From Candidatus Omnitrophota bacterium (lineage in GTDB: Bacteria > Omnitrophota > Gorgyraeia > Aquiviventales > Aquiviventaceae), in NCBI GenBank assembly GCA_016180605.1, contig JACPAW010000134.1:1-10903 (forward strand): DNA of 10,903 nt. The letters are read 5' to 3'. How positions within the stretch are numbered: the first letter of the stretch is position 1; each line of letters starts with the position of its first letter. This document shows, in pieces, positions 1-6,315 of the stretch. A program made the position numbers and the translations under genes. The notes beneath the pieces were generated by a model, which saw only the letters and a list, made by a program, of their open reading frames with translations, did no database searches and had not been told where the DNA came from.

Positions 1-960
1 ATCCACCAGCAAAAACGGGTAACGATGGGGGAGGATTTTTTGGATCTGAGTGATGTCTAATTTAGGCCCCACCATCACTTCTGAACTTGCGGATTGGAGG
101 GAGCCCAGCTTCCATTGCTCCATCGCTTGCGTAAGCTTCTTCAATAGCTTGACGTTAAGCGGATGGCCGCTTTTGACGGCAATCACGTGGGCCTTTAGGT
201 GAGCGCCTAAGAGGTACAGGTCTCCCAAGAGATCTAGGATCTTATGCCGCGCAAATTCATCTTTAAAACGCAAGGTGTTATCCACCACCCCCTTGTCGCC
301 TACAACCAGGGTGTTCGTGAAATTGGCCCCCTTGCCGAATCCTGCCGCCCGCAGCGCCTCCGCCTCCTCTTTCAGGCAAAATGTCCTTGCCGGAGCAATG
401 GCCTCTTCAAAGGAAGCCGGGCCATTGAGCGCAAAAGAGACGAACTGGGATTGTAGGGCAGGATGGTTGTAGTCCAGCATATAGGAAATGCGCAGCGTGT
501 GATACGGGAACACGGCGATGGAAGACTCTCCTTCTTCCACAAAAACGGGCTCTCGAAGAGAGAAGTAGCGGCGTGGTGCGGACTGCTCCGTCACGCCGGC
601 TGCTCGGAATTGCTGCAAGAACTGGATCGAGGAACCATCCATCCCCGGCATCTCCACACCGGTTATTTCCACATAGGCATTGTCGATCCCGGCACCCCAT
701 AAGGAGGCCATAAAATGCTCTACCGTTTGGAGCTCCACTCCGTCGCGGGAAACCGTGGTGCGCCGGATACTTTTGTTGATGTCCACCACCTGGGCTGACT
801 TCACGGGAATGGTGGGCCGATGGGGAAGATCGGTGCGGACGAAGACCACCCCCGAATCCGGTGGGGCTGGAAGAACGCGCAATGAAACGGATTCCCCGGT
901 ATGGATTCCCACACCGTTCATGAATACTTCTTTGGCGATCGTCCGCTGCAATTCACTCAT
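1..960 (-). CDS. lpxC: LpxC-FabZ bifunctional protein, 3' part missing (UDP-3-O-acyl-GlcNAc deacetylase fused to hydroxyacyl-ACP dehydratase)
   Basis: The LpxC part removes the N-acetyl group of UDP-3-O-acyl-GlcNAc, the committed step of lipid A synthesis in the cytoplasm. The FabZ part would dehydrate 3-hydroxyacyl-ACP in fatty acid synthesis. 320 codons are visible from ATG 960 and the frame is open at the left edge. The LpxC zinc ligands are present: H82 (TVEHFMASL), H239 and D243 (RHKILD); H266 lies in KSGHPLN. MDGS (107-110) and ARTF (191-194) are also conserved. After a linker of about 25 residues, residues 302-320 read DITQIQKILPHRYPFLLVD, the classic FabZ N-terminus, with no stop between. 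The FabZ catalytic His/Glu lie outside the window. The start is supported by GAAATAGGTGAGGGG directly upstream, where AGGTGA is a good ribosome binding site. That site lies in a predicted RNA stem (see 961-1065). The call is firm for LpxC and strong for the fusion. Confidence 0.95.
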   Translation of the reverse strand, partial: MSELQRTIAKEVFMNGVGIHTGESVSLRVLPAPPDSGVVFVRTDLPHRPTIPVKSAQVVDINKSIRRTTVSRDGVELQTVEHFMASLWGAGIDNAYVEITGVEMPGMDGSSIQFLQQFRAAGVTEQSAPRRYFSLREPVFVEEGESSIAVFPYHTLRISYMLDYNHPALQSQFVSFALNGPASFEEAIAPARTFCLKEEAEALRAAGFGKGANFTNTLVVGDKGVVDNTLRFKDEFARHKILDLLGDLYLLGAHLKAHVIAVKSGHPLNVKLLKKLTQAMEQWKLGSLQSASSEVMVGPKLDITQIQKILPHRYPFLLVD

Positions 961-1065
961 CCCCTCACCTATTTCTGCCCCGCCGAATGGCGGGGCACTG
1001 AACGCCACCACTCGGCAATCTTTCGCAGGCGTTCAGCGGCCTGCGGCCGGGAAATAGGTGTGGGG
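961..1065 (-). promoter_or_regulatory. Candidate structured leader covering the lpxC ribosome binding site
   Basis: The outer arms 961-975 and 1051-1065 are inverted copies matching at 14 of 15 positions. Between them three hairpins follow almost without gaps: 976-997 (9-bp perfect stem, loop GAAT), 998-1036 (9-bp perfect stem, 21-nt loop) and 1037-1049 (5-bp stem, loop TGC). Read as RNA in the lpxC direction this is a multibranch junction. Its closing stem holds the lpxC Shine-Dalgarno AGGTGA, and the ATG follows immediately. The pairing is seen in the sequence; regulation is inferred. It could instead be part of a palindromic repeat element. Confidence 0.5.
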
Positions 1066-1080
1066 ATCATCCCCACACCT
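1056..1080. repeat. Perfect 25-nt palindrome, 12-nt arms around one base
   Basis: AGGTGTGGGGAT (1056-1067) is followed by C1068 and its exact reverse complement (1069-1080). As RNA it gives an 11-bp stem with a 3-nt loop. It lies where the two larger structures (961-1065 and 1064-1233) meet, and both of them also use its arms, so it competes with both. No T-run follows on either strand, so it does not look like an intrinsic terminator. Confidence 0.9.
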
Positions 1081-1233
1081 GCTGCAGTCCCGCCAAAGGC
1101 GGAACGTGGCCGTACGAAGGTTTTAAGAACAAGGAAACGGCCATGACGGTATCTTTCCTTCGCCAGGCCGAATAGGAAAAAGGTTGATTCATTCTAGGAA
1201 AGATACCGTCAGCAGCAGGTGTGGGGATCATCC
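1064..1233. repeat. Second nested inverted-repeat structure in the ompH-lpxC gap
   Basis: The outer arms 1064-1085 and 1212-1233 are reverse complements at 21 of 22 positions, including a perfect 17-bp run (1069-1085 with 1212-1228). Inside are three further hairpins: 1090-1102 (CCGCC, loop AAA, GGCGG), 1107-1143 (TGGCCGT with ACGGCCA) and 1144-1211 (16-bp stem). The plan of one long closing stem around three inner stems matches that of 961-1065. Positions 1217-1233 repeat 1056-1072 exactly (17 nt, same orientation), so the two structures share arm sequence. Confidence 0.75.
1144..1211. repeat. 68-nt unit with perfect 16-bp terminal inverted repeats
   Basis: TGACGGTATCTTTCCT (1144-1159) and its exact reverse complement (1196-1211) flank a 36-nt AT-richer centre. 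It resembles a very small non-autonomous element or a long RNA hairpin. I see no convincing target-site duplication at its ends and no coding capacity. Confidence 0.7.
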
Positions 1234-1239
1234 GCTGCC

Positions 1240-1842
1240 TTACCGATTGGTTGCTGCAGCGCTTTTGGCCGCGCGGCTATTGAGGACTTGGAGGATTTCA
1301 TCCGATAAATCGTAAGCATCTTCCCCGTAAAGAAGAGAGCGTTCATCGACAATGAGCGAAAAACCGTTTGCCTTGGCATAATCTTTGATGGCTCCTTGGA
1401 TATCATCGAGGATGCTTTTGGCTATCTTATCGCGCTCCCGCCTTAAATCGCGCACGGCGGTCGTTCGAACCCGCTGCAATTCATCCGCCCGCTCCTCGAT
1501 TTCTCGGCCTTTTGAATCACGGGCCTCATCGTTGAGCAACTCCAGGTTTTGCCGCAGCTTCTTCAGCTCATTCAAGCGGCCTTCCAACTCGGCTTCCTTT
1601 TGCTTGCCCCGCTTCTCCAACACCACATCGGAGCTTTTCGTACGCTGGTAATTGTCGAAAACCTTTGCGATGTTGATGTATCCGATTTTTCCTGCCTGTG
1701 CCCATGCAGGAAGATCCGAGACAAGAGACATGATACAAGAGACCAATAACAAGAAAATGAACCGTTTGTTTTTCTGTCTTCTACAACGTGCGGTCTGGGC
1801 CATCTCTTTTATTTGTTCCCCATCTGCTGTCTCATGTCTCAT
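1240..1842 (-). CDS. ompH: OmpH/Skp family periplasmic chaperone
   Basis: This protein binds unfolded outer-membrane proteins in the periplasm and hands them to the BAM complex. Residues 27-48 form a signal peptide (hydrophobic FIFLLLVSCIMSLVS, cleavage likely after AWA). The mature part opens with GKIGYINIAKVFDNY, the usual start of the family. A charged coiled coil follows at about 66-145, then a C-terminal segment with FSLIVDERSLLYG typical of Skp/OmpH. Mature length is about 150 residues, normal for the family. The start at 1842 is preceded by AGGAG (1852-1856, 9-nt spacing), which overlaps the bamA stop. It gives an unusually long 28-residue n-region, so the in-frame ATG at 1803 (residue 14) is a credible alternative. 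The start lies in a 7-nt repeat array. It sits 12 nt after bamA, the standard pairing. Confidence 0.92.
   Translation of the reverse strand: MRHETADGEQIKEMAQTARCRRQKNKRFIFLLLVSCIMSLVSDLPAWAQAGKIGYINIAKVFDNYQRTKSSDVVLEKRGKQKEAELEGRLNELKKLRQNLELLNDEARDSKGREIEERADELQRVRTTAVRDLRRERDKIAKSILDDIQGAIKDYAKANGFSLIVDERSLLYGEDAYDLSDEILQVLNSRAAKSAAATNR
1718..1743 (-). repeat. Inverted copy of the start-codon repeat inside the ompH signal-peptide codons
   Basis: This stretch matches the reverse complement of 1829-1854 at 23 of 26 positions. It includes GAGACATGA (1725-1733), which can pair perfectly with TCATGTCTC in any of three registers of the array. It encodes residues 34-42 (VSCIMSLVS) of the signal peptide. 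In the transcript the two arms would form a long stem with an 85-nt loop enclosing the ompH start. Confidence 0.7.
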
Positions 1843-1854
1843 GTCTCATGTCTC
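1831..1854 (-). repeat. 7-nt tandem repeat over the ompH start and ribosome binding site
   Basis: CTCATGT occurs three times in a row (1831-1851), plus CTC. On the coding strand each unit carries an ATG, at 1849, 1842 and 1835, one in each reading frame. Only the ATG at 1842 opens ompH; the other two hit stops within a few codons. The array sets the spacing between AGGAG and the in-frame ATG, so a change in copy number would alter initiation. Confidence 0.85.
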
Positions 1855-4173
1855 CTAGAAACTTCTGCTGATGTTGAAATGGAACCGGGGTTTTCGCTTT
1901 TCATCGGGTATTTCGTTAAGCGGTATTCCAAGGTCCAAGCGTACCGGGCCAATGGGTGTGTTCACGCGCGCGCCAATGCCGGCACCGGACTTAAAGGATT
2001 CCGCATAATCGCCAACTCGTCGCCAGACATCCCCGACATCCAGAAACACCGTCCCCTTTAAGATCGGTCTGCCCCGCTCATCCTTAACGATCGTCAACAC
2101 TTCCTCCAGAGTACCTACCAGTGTCGCTTCGCCTCCAATCGGATCGTTGGAACTCGGGTCGCGCGGACCCACGCGGCGCTCACGGAAACCACGGATGGTA
2201 CCGGAGCCTCCTCCAAAGAAGCGCTCAAAAATGGGTACCTCGGATGTGCCGGAATAGGCTTCCACAATTCCTGTCCGCAGCCGCAGTTCCAACACCAGCC
2301 GATCCAGATGCGGCAAATAAGAGCTGGCTCCGGCTTGCAGCCGGTAAAAATCCTTATCCGCCCCAAAAACGCCCCCTGCCAAATCCCCCGATGCGAAGGT
2401 AAACCATCCCTTGGTGGGGTCAAAGCGGTTATCGCGCCGATCCCAGGAGACCGAGGTCCCTACCATGCTAATGGTGTTGCGGCCTTGTTCAGCCTTTAGG
2501 TCCGCGGAAGCCTCTTCGACCACATCCGAAATGTCCGTGCGAAAGAGCTGGTAACTCAACCCCATGTTGATCCAGTCTGCGAATTCTCGGCCGAAACGCA
2601 AACCCCCTCCCCGCTGCTCCTCCTCGAATCCCAACCCCAAGCTGCTGCTGCGCAGGCGAGTGCGGTTGTACAAATCGAGGCCAAAAGACACCGGATGGCC
2701 CATGAGCCAGGGTTCCGTAAAAGAAAGATCAAAGAATCTCCGCACGCTGCCGACTTCCGCGCGGAAACGCAAGTCCTGCCCTGCACCGGTAAAATGGGGG
2801 AAGTTGCGCCAATCGAAGTTGCGCTGCTCTACTTCCACCAGACCAATCAGGCGATCCACAGAGGAGAACCCGCCGCCAAAACTAAAACTGCCCGTCTTGG
2901 TCTCCTTAACCTGGACGATCAAATCTTCATGGTCGGGGGTTTCCGTGGCTTCCGTTTCCACATTCACTTCTTCAAAGTAACCCAAGTTATAGAGGCGATC
3001 CAGCGACTTTCGAATCTTGGCACCGTTGAAGGCTTCTCCCGGATGAATTCTCAATTCCCGGCGCACCACGGTGTCCTTCGTCCTTAGGTTTCCTCGGACA
3101 TCGATGCGGTGAACATAAACGAGATCATTTTCCCGGACATGGTAAGCCAAATTAACGCGCTTGGTGGCATCATCCAGTTGCGGATCGGCAGTCACCTCAG
3201 CGTGGATATATCCCCGATCGCCGTAGTACTGTTTGATCAACCTTAAATCCTCTTGAATGCCCTCGTCACTAAAAACACTGCCGGGCTTCAAACGAATGAG
3301 CGTGCGGATTTCCCGTTCTGGAAAAAGTGCAACACCATCCAGTACTACCTGACCCACGCGGTGCTGCAAACCCTCGTTGACGGTAAAGTGCAGCACCAGA
3401 CCTCTGCCGGAAGGATCGCGGTAAACCTGATAAGCAGCTGCAATGTCCTGATAGCCGTGCTTGCGATAAAAGGCGCGCAGCCGTTCCAAGTCCTCTTCCA
3501 CCACTTGAGGATCATAGGTGCCCGGGGCAAACCAGAAGCGCTTCTTGGTTTTAAGCACTTTGCGCAGCCGTTTGTCCGAAAACGCTTGATTGCCTTCCAT
3601 GAGAATGCGTTTGACCCGCATGCGCGGGCCTTCATCAATGAGCACGTAGAGCCGAGCCCTGTTAGAGGCCTCATCGGTTTCCACGCGTGTGACGACCTCG
3701 CTCTCGGAAAAACCTTTGCGGCTGTACTCGGCCTTGATCAAATCCGCCCCCTGTTTGACTTTCCGCGGATCATAGAGTTCGCCGCTTTTTAAGCCAAACA
3801 ATTCCGCCAACCGCGGCTTGCGAAGAAAACGATTTCCTTCGAAACGGATCTCAGAAAGGGTTGGTTTCTCCTGAACAATGAACACCAGCCGAAGACCTCC
3901 GAGAAGCTGTTGGACTTCTGTGCGCACATCCGTAAAGTAACCCAGCGCAAAAATGCGGCGAATATCTTCACTCACGACGGCATCTTGGTAGGCAGAGCCC
4001 GGTTTGGTCTGTACCTTAGCCAGAATCGTTTCCTGAGCAACACTTTTAGCACCCCGGACTTCCAGTTCGACCACTTTGGCCCCTTCCTGTGCGAGCACCG
4101 GAAGGGCCAGGGTGAGCACAAAAAGCAGTGCGCCCAAAAACCTTGCCGGCTTGGCCAAGGGTGCGAACTTCAT
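1855..4173 (-). CDS. bamA: Outer membrane assembly factor BamA (Omp85)
   Basis: BamA is the central pore of the BAM complex, folding beta-barrel proteins into the outer membrane. The 772 residues are a normal length. A signal peptide covers 1-28 (hydrophobic 12-27, cleavage VLA/QE). Five POTRA domains follow at about 33-103, 104-182, 186-270, 273-348 and 351-425, with recurrent LGYF/KGF-type ends (LGYF 77-80 and 397-400). The Omp85 barrel runs from about 430 to the end. It carries the conserved IRGF motif at 660-663 and ends in Phe (SRSF), the C-terminal beta-signal. It starts 16 nt after dnaB with only a weak ribosome binding site, so coupling to the upstream gene is likely. The downstream neighbour ompH encodes a client-delivering chaperone. 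Confidence 0.97.
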   Translation of the reverse strand: MKFAPLAKPARFLGALLFVLTLALPVLAQEGAKVVELEVRGAKSVAQETILAKVQTKPGSAYQDAVVSEDIRRIFALGYFTDVRTEVQQLLGGLRLVFIVQEKPTLSEIRFEGNRFLRKPRLAELFGLKSGELYDPRKVKQGADLIKAEYSRKGFSESEVVTRVETDEASNRARLYVLIDEGPRMRVKRILMEGNQAFSDKRLRKVLKTKKRFWFAPGTYDPQVVEEDLERLRAFYRKHGYQDIAAAYQVYRDPSGRGLVLHFTVNEGLQHRVGQVVLDGVALFPEREIRTLIRLKPGSVFSDEGIQEDLRLIKQYYGDRGYIHAEVTADPQLDDATKRVNLAYHVRENDLVYVHRIDVRGNLRTKDTVVRRELRIHPGEAFNGAKIRKSLDRLYNLGYFEEVNVETEATETPDHEDLIVQVKETKTGSFSFGGGFSSVDRLIGLVEVEQRNFDWRNFPHFTGAGQDLRFRAEVGSVRRFFDLSFTEPWLMGHPVSFGLDLYNRTRLRSSSLGLGFEEEQRGGGLRFGREFADWINMGLSYQLFRTDISDVVEEASADLKAEQGRNTISMVGTSVSWDRRDNRFDPTKGWFTFASGDLAGGVFGADKDFYRLQAGASSYLPHLDRLVLELRLRTGIVEAYSGTSEVPIFERFFGGGSGTIRGFRERRVGPRDPSSNDPIGGEATLVGTLEEVLTIVKDERGRPILKGTVFLDVGDVWRRVGDYAESFKSGAGIGARVNTPIGPVRLDLGIPLNEIPDEKRKPRFHFNISRSF

Positions 4174-4189
4174 CCGAGTGCCTGTGTGC

Positions 4190-5533
4190 TCATGAGGTCT
4201 GGGCTAAATTTTCGAAACGCATGTACTCATTGATGAAAGCCAGACGAACCGAGCCCGTAGGCCCATTGCGCTGTTTGGCAATGATGATTTCAGCGACTCC
4301 GCGGTTTTCGTCCGTTGGATTATAGTAGTCTTCCCGGAAAAGCATCAGGACCACATCGGCATCTTGCTCAATCGCCCCGGATTCCCTCAAATCCGAAAGC
4401 CGCGGTCGGAAGGATTCTCGCCTCTCCGGTGCCCGGGAGAGTTGGCTGACTGCGATCACAGGAACCGCAAGCTCCCGTGCGAGCGCTTTCAGAGAGCGCG
4501 AGATGACAGAAATCTCCTGCTGGCGATTCTCCGAGTAAGAAGATTCTTCCATCAGCTGTAAATAGTCGACGATCACCAGCTGGATATTATGCCGACTTTT
4601 CAATCGCCTAGCCTTGGCGCGCAGCTCGAGCACCGAAATGCCAGGGGAATCATCAATGAAGATGGGAGCTTCTGAGAGCTTACCAGCGGCTTTCGTCAGA
4701 TTGGGCCAATCGCTTGTGGAAAGCATCCCTGAACGAACATTGTGCGCATTAATGCGCGCATGGGAGCAGAGCATCCGCTGGACGATGTTCTCCTTAGACA
4801 TCTCCGGACTGAAAATCATCACCCCGGCCTTCTGAGTCAGGGCGATGTACTCTGCCACACATAGCGCAAAACTGCTCTTGCCCATGGCGGGACGTCCGGC
4901 CACCACGATCAAATCAGCCATCTGCAATCCCGCCAGCTGTTGGTCCAGTTCCAGGAACCCCGTGGGCAGCCCCGTGATCATGCCCTTGCGCTGATAGAGC
5001 ATGTCGATCATTTCAATGGAGCTCTTAATAATGTCTTTCATGGCTACGGCGTCATTCTTGAGCTTCTTCGAAGCAATATCAAAGATCTGCATTTCGGCCT
5101 TATCCAACAAAAGATCGGGGTCGTGCGAAGTTTCGTAGCAGTCGGTGGCAATCTGGGTCGATACCCGAATCAGATCCCGCAGCACGGCTTTCTGTTTGAC
5201 GATGCGGCAATAATATTCGGCGTTGGCCGCTGTGGGCACCACACTCGTCAGAGTGGCCAAGTAGCTTGCCCCTCCGATTTCCTCTAAATGGTGGCGCTGG
5301 CGCAACTCTTCGGTGACCGTCACCAGATCCACCGGTGCATCGTTGCGATACAAGGCAATCAGAGCGGCAAAAATCTTGCGGTGGGTATCCTTATAAAAGG
5401 AGGATTCATCTAGCAGTTCCGCGGATCGGGCGATGGCTTCACTTTCCAGAAGCATCGAACCTAATACCGCTTGTTCGGCCTCCACATTTTGGGGTGGGAG
5501 GCGTTCAATCGTAGTCAATTCTGGAAGTTCCAT
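4190..5533 (-). CDS. dnaB: Replicative DNA helicase DnaB
   Basis: DnaB is the hexameric, ATP-driven 5'-3' helicase that unwinds DNA at the replication fork. The 447 residues are usual. The N-terminal primase-binding domain covers about 10-110 (LPPQNVEAEQAVLGSML). The RecA-like domain has Walker A GRPAMGKS at 213-220, Walker B LVIVDYLQL at 319-327, SQLSR at 363-367, SDLRESGAIEQDAD at 380-393 and KQRNGPTG at 420-427. There is no intein. It follows rplI by 43 nt, as in the common rpsF-ssb-rpsR-rplI-dnaB arrangement. No clear Shine-Dalgarno precedes ATG 5533; a small hairpin (CTGC/GCAG, 5539-5549) lies there instead. The start is still favoured because MELPELTTIERLPPQN is family-like. Confidence 0.97.
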   Translation of the reverse strand: MELPELTTIERLPPQNVEAEQAVLGSMLLESEAIARSAELLDESSFYKDTHRKIFAALIALYRNDAPVDLVTVTEELRQRHHLEEIGGASYLATLTSVVPTAANAEYYCRIVKQKAVLRDLIRVSTQIATDCYETSHDPDLLLDKAEMQIFDIASKKLKNDAVAMKDIIKSSIEMIDMLYQRKGMITGLPTGFLELDQQLAGLQMADLIVVAGRPAMGKSSFALCVAEYIALTQKAGVMIFSPEMSKENIVQRMLCSHARINAHNVRSGMLSTSDWPNLTKAAGKLSEAPIFIDDSPGISVLELRAKARRLKSRHNIQLVIVDYLQLMEESSYSENRQQEISVISRSLKALARELAVPVIAVSQLSRAPERRESFRPRLSDLRESGAIEQDADVVLMLFREDYYNPTDENRGVAEIIIAKQRNGPTGSVRLAFINEYMRFENLAQTS

Positions 5534-5577
5534 AGCGGCTGCTTCGCAGAAACAATGAGCGCTGATTCAGATGGTGT

Positions 5578-6021
5578 TTATGCCTTAACGACAGAAAGCT
5601 TGAGTGCCGCGATGACTTCAGGGTGAAGCCGAATGGGAATCTCATAACGACCCAAGGCCTTGATGGGTTCCTCTAGCTTAAGAGCGTTCTTCTCGATCTG
5701 AAATCCTTCCGTGCGCAAGGCCGTGAATATATCATGCATGGTCACCGATCCGAAGGTTTGCGATTCCGGACCTATGTTCAACGTCAGGGTAATAGGCTGG
5801 CGCTCGATCTTTTGCTTCAGAAGCTCCGCATTCGCCTTCTCGTACTGCACCTTCAGGGCACGTTGCCGCTGAATCTGCTCGCTCGCTTTGCGCTGCTGGG
5901 GGGTGGCTTCTACCGCCAAGCCTCGAGGAATTAAGAAATTGTGGGCATAGCCGGGCTTGACGCGAACGACTTCTCCGGCTTCGCCTAGCCCTTTTACCGG
6001 TTGCTGAAGAATAACTTCCAT
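5578..6021 (-). CDS. rplI: 50S ribosomal protein L9
   Basis: L9 binds 23S rRNA at the base of the L1 stalk and protrudes from the large subunit. The N-terminal domain reads MEVILQQPVKGLGEAGEVVRV with the signature PGYAHNFLIPRGLA. A connecting charged helix covers about 41-75, and the C-terminal domain ends in LHPEVIAALKLSVV. The 147 residues are normal. I chose ATG 6021 because L9 proteins begin M-x-VIL; a GTG at 6027 would add two residues. The ribosome binding site is weak (AGAG). It lies 18 nt after rpsR. Confidence 0.96.
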   Translation of the reverse strand: MEVILQQPVKGLGEAGEVVRVKPGYAHNFLIPRGLAVEATPQQRKASEQIQRQRALKVQYEKANAELLKQKIERQPITLTLNIGPESQTFGSVTMHDIFTALRTEGFQIEKNALKLEEPIKALGRYEIPIRLHPEVIAALKLSVVKA

Positions 6022-6039
6022 CGCCACTCTATTTAGAAT

Positions 6040-6291
6040 TTAGACCGTAACGTATGGCAACAAGGCCATAAACCGCGCGCGCTTGATGGCGCGGGCTAAG
6101 ACGCGCTGATGCTTAGCACAGGTACCCGTCAACCGGGAAGGCAAAATTTTTCCCCGATCCGTTACCGCGCGCCCGATGAGATCGATGTCCTTGTAATCGA
6201 TTTGATCGATCTTCTCGGAGCAAAAGCGGCATGGTTTTTTGACCATGATCCGTCGCGTTCTGACAAATGACCGTTTCTTTAACGGTGACAT
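6040..6291 (-). CDS. rpsR: 30S ribosomal protein S18
   Basis: S18 binds 16S rRNA in the 30S platform beside S6. The 83 residues carry the S18 core: CRFCSEKIDQIDYKD, then GKILPSRLTGTCAKHQRVLARAIKRAR. Cysteines 21, 24 and 58 plus His61 could form a zinc site, as in the Cys-containing form of S18 (inference). The start at 6291 is supported by a strong GGAGG about 5-7 nt upstream; an internal ATG at 6246 is less likely. It follows ssb by 24 nt. Confidence 0.97.
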   Translation of the reverse strand: MSPLKKRSFVRTRRIMVKKPCRFCSEKIDQIDYKDIDLIGRAVTDRGKILPSRLTGTCAKHQRVLARAIKRARFMALLPYVTV

Positions 6292-6315
6292 TCCAACCTC
6301 CGTAAAGCCTCTGGA

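Noticed and set aside
1056..1080. Palindrome as a rho-independent terminator after ompH
   Set aside because: The stem is strong, but no run of T follows it on either strand, and lpxC continues downstream in the same direction.
961..1146. Small peptides on the plus strand across the ompH-lpxC gap
   Set aside because: Their composition is set by the inverted repeats, with no plausible ribosome binding site or family likeness.
1191..1212. Promoter for lpxC with a -10-like TAGAAT (1196-1191, minus strand)
   Set aside because: The nearest -35-like hexamer (CTGACG) is only 10 nt away, and nothing fits at 16-18 nt. Too weak to annotate.
1056..1233. CRISPR array
   Set aside because: There are only two copies of a 17-nt direct repeat with a 144-nt interval full of other inverted repeats, no regular spacers and no cas genes.
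3253..3792. Plus-strand open frame of 179 codons opposite bamA
   Set aside because: It is antisense to the POTRA-coding region and has no recognisable protein features or supporting ribosome binding site.
4190..5533. Intein in DnaB
   Set aside because: Walker A, Walker B and the later motifs are continuous, and total length is the normal 447 residues.
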